A stretch of DNA of 24,612 nt from CAKRJP01 sp963589425 (GCA_963589425.1 CAVAKZ010000092.1:1-24612); one strand, 5' to 3'. Numbered from the stretch's first letter, positions 14,984 through 22,501 are shown. Made by a program: numbers and translations. Notes: generated by a model from the sequence alone, not told the origin.

Positions 14984-15334
14984 TCAGCTCTCATATCTAA
15001 AGAACTCCCTTGCCATCATCTCCGCCGTAGCCCGATTATACCCCTTTTTCAGATACCCTTGCACAATCGTTCCGAACATTTCCTTAACCATCTCATCCTC
15101 AATATCACAATATGCCTGCATTTCCCCAGACAAAGCCATTGCCACATACTCTATTGGCTTGTTATCCAACAACCTATGCAGCTTCGCCAGTGACTGCTCC
15201 GTTGTCCTCAGAGCAGCCTCCACTTCTTCACACTTTATCCGAAGCATATTTCCATCTGTAAACCACACCTCAACATAGCCGTTATCCATGTTATAAGCAC
15301 ATTCTACGATATTATCCATTCGATTATCTTTCAT
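14984..15334 (-). CDS. DUF6061-like protein
   Basis: The first ~60 residues (ECAYNMDNGYVEVWFTDGNM, then a helix and NKPIEYVAMALSG) match the DUF6061 family, small proteins encoded beside relaxases in Clostridia mobile elements. The C-terminal 45 residues are a helical extension (YNRATAEMMAREFFRYES) like a short helix-hairpin tail. Its function is unknown. It follows mobV by about 20-160 bp, depending on which mobV stop is used, and is probably cotranscribed. Confidence 0.6.
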   Translation of the reverse strand: MKDNRMDNIVECAYNMDNGYVEVWFTDGNMLRIKCEEVEAALRTTEQSLAKLHRLLDNKPIEYVAMALSGEMQAYCDIEDEMVKEMFGTIVQGYLKKGYNRATAEMMAREFFRYES

Positions 15335-15493
15335 ATCATCAATCCATCCTTCCCATTATCTTGTCCCATAAGACCTGTCATAACGCCTTATCTGCTGTTC
15401 TGTACGCTCCTGTTCCCTTACCTTACGAATAATCGTATCAATCTGCTCTGCGTCAGCATATCTCTTCACACGCTCCAGATCATCAGCCTTTTC

Positions 15494-16975
15494 CTACAAC
15501 AGCTCTGTCCTATCACTCATATCCTTAATCTTGCCCTTGTAAAACTCCACATCATCTGACAGTCTCTTCTTTTCTTTCCGCAGTTGTAAAACTTCTTCTT
15601 TCAACCTTACACACTGGATTGTCAGATTCTTTATCAACGACTTCAGCTTATTCACAAATGGCATCACTACCTTATCCCGAAATGACTTAGCACTTGCAAA
15701 TGCTCCCGGTTCCGGCAACTGCCATTCCGGTGCTTCATCATACTTCCTTACATCACGTTGTAATAACTGCTCCGACTGTACCATCTGCTCTATATTCCTC
15801 TTAAGCTCATTCTGTTGCTTTTCAAGCTGAACATTATCCTGTTTCAAATCATTGTATTTTTGTCTTAATGCCTGATTATCCGATTGCAACGCATCATTCC
15901 TTTGCTCCAGGGAATAATTATCAATGGACAACTGATCATTCACATTATTTAATTCACTATTCGTGTATTGTAAATCTTCATGCCGTTGTTCCAGTTCTTC
16001 ATTATCTGTCTGCAACTGTAACTGCTTCTGCTTCAAATCATGATTTTCCATGCGAAGTCTGTCCTTACGGCTTTCAAGCCTTGAGTTTTCCATTCTCAAA
16101 TCCTGATTACCTGCAAGCAATACTTCCTTCTCCTGTTGTGCTATAGTTCTCTCTTCATTTGCCCTTTGCGTAGCCTCCTCTGCCAGTTCTTTTTCAGCAG
16201 TAGCATTCTTTAACTCCTGTTTCTTTACAGAAACTTCTTCACCAAGCCGTATAACCATCGAAGATATTTCCTGCTTCTGGCTATCCAATTCTGCTACTTC
16301 CTTTGCACGCTCTTTCTTTTCAAATTCGAGCACCGACAAATGTTTCTCATGCGTACCCTTTTGTAACCATTCCACACCATATCGCTCCATGACTGTCGCA
16401 AGCTCCTGTTTCTCTGATGCAATCCATTGATTTAATTCTGTTGCACCCCTTGTACCACCAGCAAATCCTTCTGCCGCCAGTGCAGATTTCAATGATACCC
16501 TTGTATCAAGACCTCGCTTACTTCCTGTAATATATGGTACAAAATCAATATGCAGATGCGGTGTTTCTTCATCCATATGCAAATGTGCCGAGAATACATA
16601 CAAGTTCGGATTTCTAGCTTGGAACTCATCCATAAATTCCATTAAAATTCTTTTTGCCAACAATCCATCTTCACTTTTGGCATTCATATCATCTTTATTT
16701 CCGATTTGAAATATCACTTCATGAAATAACTTTTCCTGCTTCCCTCGTCTGATTTTTTCATAATAATTATCAATCACGCGATCTTTCCGTTTCTGTTTTG
16801 CATTATATCGTTCCAGTGCTTCATCAAACAACTTATGATAAACCTGCATAATATCTTCTTGGCAAAATTCTACATTACCAGCACTTCTGTTTTTATCTAC
16901 ATTCTTAGCTGTAAATGCTCTGGTATTATGGTTCACAGAACCTTTTCCGATCATTGCACTTATCGTTCTCTCCAT
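15494..16975 (-). CDS. mobV: MobV-family relaxase (plasmid recombination/mobilization protein)
   Basis: Relaxases nick oriT and lead the DNA strand into a recipient. The N-terminus (about residues 1-200) holds the MobV/Pre fold, with its metal-binding motif in HLHMDEETPHLHIDFVP (HxDExxPHxH). The C-terminal ~260 residues are a long coiled coil. I chose ATG 16975, giving MERTISAMIGKG, because AAAGGGG lies before it; the earlier TTG 16981 is unlikely. A TAG at 15494-15496 ends the frame, yet the same frame continues with EKADDLERVKRYADAEQI to a TAA at 15356, so the last 45 residues of the usual protein are cut off. The relaxase domain is intact and may still work. Confidence 0.9.
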   Translation of the reverse strand: MERTISAMIGKGSVNHNTRAFTAKNVDKNRSAGNVEFCQEDIMQVYHKLFDEALERYNAKQKRKDRVIDNYYEKIRRGKQEKLFHEVIFQIGNKDDMNAKSEDGLLAKRILMEFMDEFQARNPNLYVFSAHLHMDEETPHLHIDFVPYITGSKRGLDTRVSLKSALAAEGFAGGTRGATELNQWIASEKQELATVMERYGVEWLQKGTHEKHLSVLEFEKKERAKEVAELDSQKQEISSMVIRLGEEVSVKKQELKNATAEKELAEEATQRANEERTIAQQEKEVLLAGNQDLRMENSRLESRKDRLRMENHDLKQKQLQLQTDNEELEQRHEDLQYTNSELNNVNDQLSIDNYSLEQRNDALQSDNQALRQKYNDLKQDNVQLEKQQNELKRNIEQMVQSEQLLQRDVRKYDEAPEWQLPEPGAFASAKSFRDKVVMPFVNKLKSLIKNLTIQCVRLKEEVLQLRKEKKRLSDDVEFYKGKIKDMSDRTELL

Positions 16976-17011
16976 AGGCAATCTTCCCCTTTCTTTTTAT
17001 CTGTCATATTA

Positions 17012-17110
17012 GCGCCGGATACGGCGCAGGCTTTGTTACTTTCGTCGAAAGTAACGCAAAAGCACTTTTGACAGCTACGCCATCAAAAATGCAACCTGAC
17101 AAGTCAGGTT
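17012..17110. other. oriT-like palindrome cluster upstream of mobV
   Basis: Four inverted repeats lie within 100 bp: GCGCCG/CGGCGC (17012-17027), GTTACTTTCG-T-CGAAAGTAAC (17035-17055), TTTTGA/TCAAAA (17066-17088) and AACCTGAC-AA-GTCAGGTT (17093-17110). No gene occupies 16976-17244. Relaxases of this family act at palindromes just upstream of their own gene, so this is the probable transfer origin. The exact nick site cannot be read off. Confidence 0.6.
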
Positions 17111-17244
17111 TTGTGCCCTGCCGGGAGCTTTTCTGCCTGCGGCAGTCAGTGTACACAAGCCTCCACTGTGTCAACCACACCACATTTTCCTTATCTATTC
17201 TAACGGAAGCGTGACACGCAGCCGTTATATATGCTTAAGAAAAA

Positions 17245-17478
17245 CTACCACCGAAAACTCTCCGGCACACCTCGTCTATCCAAATATTCCTTTCGAGCCT
17301 TTTCCTTTTCTTCTTCCGTTGGTGCAGTCTTATATTTTGTATATAATTCTCTCATTACCATTGCATCCAGTTTCTTCTCCAGCCCCTGTTTTATCTGAGG
17401 CAACAGTTCCTCCTGTTCCAACATAAAATATCTTATTATCGCAACGAAAAGTTCTTCTGAAATCTGTACATTTTTCAT
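17245..17478 (-). CDS. Small conserved mobile-element protein
   Basis: I start this 77-aa protein at ATG 17478 (MKNVQISEELFVAIIRYFML), preceded by GGTGG; the longer frame upstream has no ribosome site. The helical sequence contains QIKQGLEKKLDAMV and a charged end (TAPTEEEKEKARKEYLDRRG). I recognise it as a small family found between repA-like and mob genes of Lachnospiraceae elements, sometimes misannotated 'complexin'. Role unknown; possibly a relaxosome or replication helper, by context only. Confidence 0.7.
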   Translation of the reverse strand: MKNVQISEELFVAIIRYFMLEQEELLPQIKQGLEKKLDAMVMRELYTKYKTAPTEEEKEKARKEYLDRRGVPESFRW

Positions 17479-17601
17479 ATCAATCCACCATTCCTTTCCT
17501 AATTCATTCAAGACCGCAACACTGCAAAGTCTATATGCTTTGCAACCTTGCAAAGTTTATCTCCGCAATTTCTATATAGCCTGCAATGTTGCGTTCTTAC
17601 C

Positions 17602-18582
17602 CTATCTCTGTTTTACTGCATCCAGTTCCCAATACCACGAGTTATTGATTTTCTTTGCCCGGATGCCTAGTTCTTTCTTCGCATTTTCCAATGTTCTCTT
17701 TGAAATGCCCTGTTCATCAGCCATTTCAAAAACTTCATTACTCTGCACCATATTAGTTGTTTCTGCCAATTCACGAAGCATTTGCTTTGCCTGTTCCAAC
17801 TTATTTGCCTTTGGTGCAATACCGCCAAGTACTTCATCTGCTGTAATCTCATAATCTCCCAACCAATGAAAGCCCGTTTCTGATAACATAAATGCCTTTG
17901 GATGTCCAAATGCCGCAAGATTATTCTTTATCTGAACAACTGCTCTTGTATTAGGTTCTCCCTCTATTCTGCCGACCAGAAGCACACTCCTCGCCACAGC
18001 AAAGAAGTCAATGGAACCCATGCCCCTGTATGCTGCTTTATTACCCGATGCCTTATTCATATGACCAATAAGAAGAATTGCACACTGGTATTTCTCTGCT
18101 AATACTCCCAGCTTCTTTGTCATATCTCTTGCCTCATTTGCCCGGTTCATATCCATTCCACCACCGAGATATGCCTGTATCGGGTCTAATATCAATACTT
18201 TTGCCCCAGTCTCAGCAAGTGCCTCTTCCAGTCTTTCATCTGCCATAGACAATGATTTATCACTTTCATCAATAACCAGTATCTTTTCACAGTCCGCCCC
18301 GGCAAGTTCAAGCCTCGGCTTTACTGTATCTGCCAATCCATCCTCTGCTGTCTGATAAATAACATTTACTGGCTCCTGCACGTTCATATCACTGTCGAGA
18401 CTTTCTCCCTTTGACAGCTTTGCTGCTATATTTAACACCAATGTGGTCTTTCCATCACCCGGATCTCCCTGAATAATTGTCAGCTTCCCATATGGTATAA
18501 ACGGATACCACAGCCATTTCACTTCCTGTGACTCAACCTCCGACATCCGTATCATCTTTAATTCTGTCTTCTGTCCTTCCAT
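17602..18582 (-). CDS. RepA-like RecA-fold ATPase
   Basis: Walker A is visible as GDPGDGKTTL (residues 39-48) and Walker B as KVLILDPIQAYL. A GHMNKASG segment and a VARSVLLVGR strand are typical of AAA_25/RepA hexameric helicase-like ATPases. The C-terminal part (about 245-320) is a winged-helix-like region (VFEMADEQGISKRTLENAKK). Such proteins support replication of plasmids and of excised integrative elements. Ribosome site TGGAGG precedes ATG 18582. The 107-bp leader upstream is covered by a possible antisense RNA on the + strand. Confidence 0.8.
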   Translation of the reverse strand: MEGQKTELKMIRMSEVESQEVKWLWYPFIPYGKLTIIQGDPGDGKTTLVLNIAAKLSKGESLDSDMNVQEPVNVIYQTAEDGLADTVKPRLELAGADCEKILVIDESDKSLSMADERLEEALAETGAKVLILDPIQAYLGGGMDMNRANEARDMTKKLGVLAEKYQCAILLIGHMNKASGNKAAYRGMGSIDFFAVARSVLLVGRIEGEPNTRAVVQIKNNLAAFGHPKAFMLSETGFHWLGDYEITADEVLGGIAPKANKLEQAKQMLRELAETTNMVQSNEVFEMADEQGISKRTLENAKKELGIRAKKINNSWYWELDAVKQR

Positions 18583-18610
18583 AAAAGTCCTCCATTTTCC
18601 AATCTTTTAT

Positions 18611-18639
18611 TTGCTCCTAAGAAGAACCTCTGCTATACT
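18611..18639 (+). promoter_or_regulatory. Antisense promoter in the repA-like leader
   Basis: On the + strand, TTGCTC (18611-18616), 17 bp, then TATACT (18634-18639) with TG before the -10. It points away from the ATPase gene into a short stretch ending at a strong terminator. Confidence 0.45.
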
Positions 18640-18645
18640 CTAATT

Positions 18646-18720
18646 GTATTTACAGGTGTAACAGAAGTTTTCTTTTGTTACCGCAAGTCCTAACAGTTGC
18701 CGCTGTTAGGACTTTTTTCT
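18646..18720 (+). ncRNA. Possible counter-transcribed RNA against the repA-like leader
   Basis: From the promoter at 18611-18639, a transcript of about 75 nt would contain GTAACA/TGTTAC (about 18657-18681) and end at a perfect 12-bp terminator, AAGTCCTAACAG/CTGTTAGGACTT (18685-18714), with six T. It is antisense to the leader of the RepA-like ATPase and to the last codons of the MobC-like gene. Many plasmid rep genes are limited by such an RNA. No coding frame explains it. Expression is inferred. Confidence 0.45.
18685..18718 (+). terminator. Rho-independent terminator
   Basis: A 12-bp perfect stem with a six-base loop and T-run on the + strand. It overlaps the end of the MobC-like gene; on that strand it has no T-run, so it should stop only + strand transcripts. 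Confidence 0.75.
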
Positions 18721-19079
18721 TTATCAATCTGTACTCCCTGCCAAAGATACTTTGCACCATCCAGCATTGCAATAATTGCCTGTAACATATCCATACAGTC
18801 ATTTCGCATAGCTTCCAATCCATCAGCAGTAAGTGTTACCTCCTGCTGTTCCAGTTGTTTTACCAGTTCGGAAAGATTCGTCTGCATATTCTGCAATTCC
18901 TCTACAAGCTGGTAAATGACCTCTTTCTTGCCTACAACACATATTCTGTTATAAATGCAGGAACGGACAAAATAATCTTTCTTCTGCATACCGCTTGCAA
19001 GTATCTTGGCTTCAATCATTTCCCGCTCTCTGTCCGATACACGAAAGCTGATTGTTGGATGTTTGTGTACTCCGCTCAT
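18690..19079 (-). CDS. MobC-like relaxosome accessory protein
   Basis: The first 50 residues form a ribbon-helix-helix-like DNA-binding region (ISFRVSDREREMIEAKILAS, then KKDYFVRSC), and a coiled coil follows (55-105). This matches plasmid mobilization accessory proteins, which bind oriT and help the relaxase nick. Its ATG overlaps the integrase stop codon (ATGA), so it is translationally coupled to integrase 2. The last codons overlap the + strand terminator stem. Confidence 0.75.
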   Translation of the reverse strand: MSGVHKHPTISFRVSDREREMIEAKILASGMQKKDYFVRSCIYNRICVVGKKEVIYQLVEELQNMQTNLSELVKQLEQQEVTLTADGLEAMRNDCMDMLQAIIAMLDGAKYLWQGVQIDKEKSPNSGNC

Positions 19080-20137
19080 AGATTGTCCTCCTCATTCTCC
19101 AACTCTAGCCTGTCTGCCAGTTCTGCCTGCTTATTCGGGTATAAATGTGAATAAGTATTTAATGTTGTTTCTATCTTTTCATGCCCCAGCCGCTCCGCTA
19201 TTGCCAAGGGCTGAAATCCAAGTTCCACCAGCAGTGATGCGTGGCTGTGACGCAGATCATGAATACGGATTCTTTTAACTCCTGTTTCCTTTATGCCTCG
19301 TACAATCTCATGCTCCATATAAGATTTTGTAAACCGGAACATTCTTTCATTTGGCATAATTCCATATAAACGACTGCAATATTCTTTTAACTCTTCTGCC
19401 AGAAATGGTGGGATTGTAATCTTACGATTGCTCTTTGGTGTCTTAGGCGGTGTAATTACATCTTTTCCATCCAATCTCTGATATGATTTAGAAATGCTTA
19501 TAATTCGTTTTTCCAAATCAATATCTTCATAGGTAAGTGCCAACAATTCTCCTATACGCATCCCTGTCCAATACAGAAGCATAAATGCCATTCTCGCCTC
19601 CGGTTTCTTGTCCATAGACGTAAGAAACTGCTTAAATTCCTGTTTTGTCCAGAACTCCATATCATCAGCCTTGCTTTTCCCGATACTTCCTGCTTTCCTG
19701 CAGGGATTATCTTTCAGGTCATAATATCTGACCGCATAATTGAAAAGTGCCGCTAACTGGTTATTAATACTTTTAAGGTAAGTCGGTGCGTACCCCTGCT
19801 TAATCAATTCATTCTGCCAAGCACGGATATCTGAAGTCTTAATCTCACACATCTCTTTCTTTTTGAAATAAGGTGTAACCTTTAAATCAAACACATATCT
19901 TTTATTCTTGATTGTGCTTTCTCTAAGCCGGTTCTCCATGTCAGCGAAATAGATTTCAACAAAATTCTCAAAGTTAATATCCAAATCTTTTCTCTGCTGT
20001 TGCCGGAAGTTACGCTCCCACTCCTCTGCTTCAGCTTTTGTCTTAAAGCCCCTTTTGTTCTTTTTATGGCGTACACCCTGCCAGTCCTCATAATAGAACT
20101 GGCTGCGCCATGTTTTACCATCTCTTGTAGCTGGCAT
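19076..20137 (-). CDS. Tyrosine recombinase / integrase 2
   Basis: This 353-aa integrase has an AP2-like arm-binding start (DGKTWRSQFYYEDWQGVRHK), a core-binding domain (55-160) and a catalytic domain. Catalytic residues: Arg in WTGMRIGELLAL, HDLRHSH, LGHEK and Tyr in NTYSHLYPN. Ribosome site GGAGAGGAG precedes ATG 20137. It lies 18 bp after the excisionase gene and overlaps the MobC-like gene, forming an excision-mobilization operon from the promoter at 20405-20433. It is of the same subfamily as integrase 1, so the two elements may share attachment preferences. Confidence 0.95.
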   Translation of the reverse strand: MPATRDGKTWRSQFYYEDWQGVRHKKNKRGFKTKAEAEEWERNFRQQQRKDLDINFENFVEIYFADMENRLRESTIKNKRYVFDLKVTPYFKKKEMCEIKTSDIRAWQNELIKQGYAPTYLKSINNQLAALFNYAVRYYDLKDNPCRKAGSIGKSKADDMEFWTKQEFKQFLTSMDKKPEARMAFMLLYWTGMRIGELLALTYEDIDLEKRIISISKSYQRLDGKDVITPPKTPKSNRKITIPPFLAEELKEYCSRLYGIMPNERMFRFTKSYMEHEIVRGIKETGVKRIRIHDLRHSHASLLVELGFQPLAIAERLGHEKIETTLNTYSHLYPNKQAELADRLELENEEDNL

Positions 20138-20155
20138 ATCATCATCTCCTCTCCA

Positions 20156-20347
20156 TTAACCAACTGCCATACCATAAAACTTTTCTTCAAAATACTTTGT
20201 AGGCACTTTTCCTGAAATCACTCGATAGCCTTTTTCTTTCAATTCATTATTAAGACCACGAATGATTTTGTAAGCATATCCTCTTGATACTCCAAGAATC
20301 TGTGCTGCTTCATCTGCTGTTACATACATCTTCATCGTATTCTCCAT
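20156..20347 (-). CDS. xis: Excisionase-like HTH protein
   Basis: This 63-aa protein carries a winged-helix/MerR-like HTH (MYVTADEAAQILGVSRGYAY) and a basic segment ending KVPTKYFEEKFYGM, the style of AlpA/ICEBs1-type excisionases. It is encoded immediately before the integrase, with ribosome site GGAAGGAG. It should bind near the element ends and direct excision. It is expressed from the operator-controlled promoter at 20405-20433. Confidence 0.8.
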   Translation of the reverse strand: MENTMKMYVTADEAAQILGVSRGYAYKIIRGLNNELKEKGYRVISGKVPTKYFEEKFYGMAVG

Positions 20348-20375
20348 ATTGTGTTCTCCTTCCTGTTTTTATTTT

Positions 20376-20466
20376 GGTACACTTTTGTGACCTTATTTAT
20401 CCGTATTATATAGTACACATTTGTGTCTGTCAAGTAATTAAATCAACTTTTTATACACAAATGTGT
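20376..20466. promoter_or_regulatory. Three operators between xis and the repressor gene
   Basis: Three related palindromes share the form ACACA-N2-TGTGT: ACACTTTTGTGA (20379-20390), ACACATTTGTGT (20415-20426) and ACACAAATGTGT (20455-20466). Centres are 36 and 40 bp apart. The middle site fills the spacer of the xis promoter, and the third overlaps the -35 region of the XRE gene. This is the layout of a lambda-like switch in which one repressor controls both directions. Confidence 0.75.
20405..20433 (-). promoter_or_regulatory. xis-int operon promoter
   Basis: On the minus strand, perfect TTGACA (20428-20433) and TATAAT (20405-20410) are separated by 17 bp. The middle operator lies wholly in the spacer, so a bound repressor would block polymerase directly. 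Confidence 0.85.
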
Positions 20467-20476
20467 CCCATTGTGA

Positions 20477-20482
20477 TAGAAT
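20477..20482 (+). promoter_or_regulatory. Extended -10 of the XRE repressor gene
   Basis: TGATAGAAT (TG-N-TAGAAT) lies 30 bp before ATG 20513 on the + strand. Its -35 region overlaps the third operator, suggesting autoregulation. Confidence 0.5.
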
Positions 20483-20512
20483 AGGGATAACAAATCATAA
20501 AGGAGCATTTTT

Positions 20513-21052
20513 ATGACTACTGGAGAAAAGATTAAATACTTTCGCAATATGCGTGGAATATCGCAGGAAACGCTTGGTCAGTTGTCCGGCATAAACTCCG
20601 CAACAATAAAGAAATATGAATATGGGATCCGTAATCCAAAGCCTGACCAGCTTTTAAAAATCGCCAATGCACTAGGTATAAGCATTAACATTTTCATGGA
20701 TTTTGATATAGAAACCGTTTCTGATGTATTATCATTACTGTTTAAACTGGATGATCAGATTGATATGAAATTTGAGGCAGATAAGGACGATGAGGGCAAT
20801 TTCAAACCTGCTACTGTTAAACTGTCCTTTAAGAACAATCTCATCAATAAAAAACTCTGTACCTATATGAAAGCTCTGGAAATTCGTGAAAATATGATAA
20901 ATGCTAAAGATGAATATTCAGAAGAAGAGTATGCTGACAGTTTGCAGCATATCAATGAAAATATCGAAGAAATCAAGCAACACCTGCTTGATGACAATAT
21001 GGTTGTCAAAAAAGGTACTGACCGCCTTACTGTAAAAATTTTTCCAAATTAG
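20513..21052 (+). CDS. XRE-family repressor of the mobilizable element
   Basis: The N-terminal HTH (KIKYFRNMRGISQETLGQLS, then KKYEYGIRNPKP) covers residues 5-60. A helical C-terminal region of about 110 residues ends in a basic tail. Ribosome site AAAGGAG precedes ATG 20513. It is divergent from xis-int with three palindromic operators between them, so it is the likely immunity-type repressor of excision and transfer. The element appears to keep this switch intact. Confidence 0.85.
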   Translation: MTTGEKIKYFRNMRGISQETLGQLSGINSATIKKYEYGIRNPKPDQLLKIANALGISINIFMDFDIETVSDVLSLLFKLDDQIDMKFEADKDDEGNFKPATVKLSFKNNLINKKLCTYMKALEIRENMINAKDEYSEEEYADSLQHINENIEEIKQHLLDDNMVVKKGTDRLTVKIFPN

Positions 21053-21061
21053 TGAAACCTC

Positions 21062-21090
21062 TTGAATTATCAGACATAAGATGATAATAT
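21062..21090 (+). promoter_or_regulatory. Promoter of structured RNA 2
   Basis: TTGAAT (21062-21067), 17 bp, then TAATAT (21085-21090), with TG before the -10. It matches the architecture of the promoter of RNA 1 although the spacer sequence differs, indicating selection on promoter function. Confidence 0.65.
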
Positions 21091-21096
21091 CTAATT

Positions 21097-21205
21097 AAAC
21101 AGAAAGCACCCACTCCAAAGGTGGATGCTCCGAGTTTAGGTTAATGAATGTCCTTAAGGACACCGCCTATCCTGTGGATCAGACAGGATAGGCATTTTTA
21201 TTTTC
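21097..21205 (+). ncRNA. Structured RNA 2, probable type I antitoxin RNA
   Basis: The transcript would contain CACTCC-AAAG-GTGGATG, the palindrome TGTCCTTAAGGACA (21149-21162) and a terminator stem GCCTATCCTG/CAGGATAGGC (21165-21193) followed by TTTTTATTTT. Compared with RNA 1, two adjacent base pairs in the terminator stem are swapped on both arms, which keeps pairing. The toxin gene converges on it from the other strand, as in copy 1. Confidence 0.65.
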
Positions 21206-21314
21206 GCTTGTTTCTCTTATCGAGAAAGGCAAGCAACGCTACAATCAAGCTACCAAAGGACATCAACAATGCTAATATCCCAATGAAAATCGAAATGATC
21301 TCATAAGCCGTCAT
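21198..21314 (-). CDS. Holin-like type I toxin, copy 2
   Basis: This 38-aa peptide is identical to copy 1 except for a swapped Val/Ile pair in the membrane helix (SLIVALL versus SLVIALL). Helix, basic tail and GGGAGGTGG ribosome site are all kept. The 5' leader again has CCTCCC able to cover the ribosome site, around a CCGG-N4-CCGG hairpin whose loop differs between copies. The promoter is not clear here. It sits downstream of the XRE repressor, where an addiction module would stabilise the element. Confidence 0.8.
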   Translation of the reverse strand: MTAYEIISIFIGILALLMSFGSLIVALLAFLDKRNKRK

Positions 21315-21466
21315 CGGCGCCACCTCCCTTCCTATGTATTCCGGTTGCCCGGTATCATAAAACTCGGGAGGCTACCACCCTGTCATGGGTACTTTCCTTA
21401 GATAGTATCCTAACATAAGAACTAATGCTTCTGCAAGGATAAATAAAAATAATTGATTATCTGTTG

Positions 21467-22438
21467 TTATTTCAACCCTGCCGCCTTAAACTTTTCCAAT
21501 CTGTAATGGTGTTCATCATCCAATTCCTTAACACCATTCTTGTAATCATATCCAAATTTTCTATAAAATTCCGTTGCTGTAATAGATGCTGGTATCTCAA
21601 TTCTGCTTGCTCTTACATAAAATTCATCCGTTTCTAATGTATTTATGATTTTTCTTCCAACACCCTTTCCATGAAATTCAGGGAGGACAAAAATGGACAA
21701 AAGTATACTTTCTGTTTCACTTCCCCAAAAACTTGAGATAGAACCTGTTCCAACTATTTTTCCATCAAATTCAAAGACGTACATATGCGCATAACTTGCC
21801 ACATTCAGAACTTTTTCCACATCGTAAACCTTTGCAAGTTTCTCCATTGCTGATATGCCATAATCTTTACTGTTAATCTCTAAGAAATTCCTGACAATAA
21901 GATTTCTAACCTCTTTGGCATCCTTTTCCTTAAATCTCCTTACCTCAATATAACTCTTTACATAAAAAACTAATGTCATATTTTCATTTACAACTATTTC
22001 ATCTCCAGTTCGAACAAATCCACATTTTTCATACAAATTGCAATTTTTCTCTTCCTGCTTGATAGTAGACAACCACCATTCTATTGTATTCGGATAAATA
22101 TCAAATAATTGTTTGATTACATTACTGGCAATTCCTTTATTTTGAAACTTTGGAATAACAAAAATAGGAGATATCCAATTTACATTCTTGTGTACTTTTT
22201 GCCCTTTATGCCATTTAACTCTTACAGCTCCAGCTTTCTCACCATTAAACAAAATAAAATAGAAATCCGAATTATCATCAACTATCTTCTTTGTTATTGT
22301 TTCAAGGCTTTCTTTCGCCGGACTTGTAGCATCATCCTGATATTTTCCATATAAGGGCATAAACGCTTCTATCTGCAGTTTATGCAGACATTCAGCATCT
22401 TCTCTTGTTATCAGTTTAAGTTCAATTAAATCATTCAT
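21467..22438 (-). CDS. Tandem GNAT acetyltransferase
   Basis: Two GNAT domains are fused. The first (about 1-160) has the acetyl-CoA loop in IFVIPKFQNKGIASNVIKQL and YEKCGFVRTG. The second (about 162-320) has IFVLPEFHGKGVGRKIINTL and YRKFGYDYKNG. GNATs transfer acetyl from acetyl-CoA to amines. I chose ATG 22438 because AGAGGTG precedes it; the longer frame from 22480 starts inside the attenuator. A leader peptide and a terminator lie upstream, a control typical of genes answering ribosome-targeting drugs, so a resistance role is possible. The substrate is unknown. Confidence 0.85.
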   Translation of the reverse strand: MNDLIELKLITREDAECLHKLQIEAFMPLYGKYQDDATSPAKESLETITKKIVDDNSDFYFILFNGEKAGAVRVKWHKGQKVHKNVNWISPIFVIPKFQNKGIASNVIKQLFDIYPNTIEWWLSTIKQEEKNCNLYEKCGFVRTGDEIVVNENMTLVFYVKSYIEVRRFKEKDAKEVRNLIVRNFLEINSKDYGISAMEKLAKVYDVEKVLNVASYAHMYVFEFDGKIVGTGSISSFWGSETESILLSIFVLPEFHGKGVGRKIINTLETDEFYVRASRIEIPASITATEFYRKFGYDYKNGVKELDDEHHYRLEKFKAAGLK

Positions 22439-22464
22439 TTTCTGCACCTCTTTCTTGTAAACAT

Positions 22465-22501
22465 AAAAAAATCGCACCAAACATTCAATGTCCAGTGCGA
22501 T
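22465..22501 (-). terminator. Attenuator terminator before the GNAT gene
   Basis: On the minus strand ATCGCAC/GTGCGAT, with an inner ACATT/AATGT stem, is followed by seven T (22465-22471), 27 bp before the GNAT ATG. With no gene ending above it except the 20-codon leader, its likely role is conditional termination. Confidence 0.8.

Noticed and set aside
15868..16146. 92-codon + strand frame inside mobV
   Set aside because: Antisense shadow of the relaxase coiled-coil region with no ribosome site.
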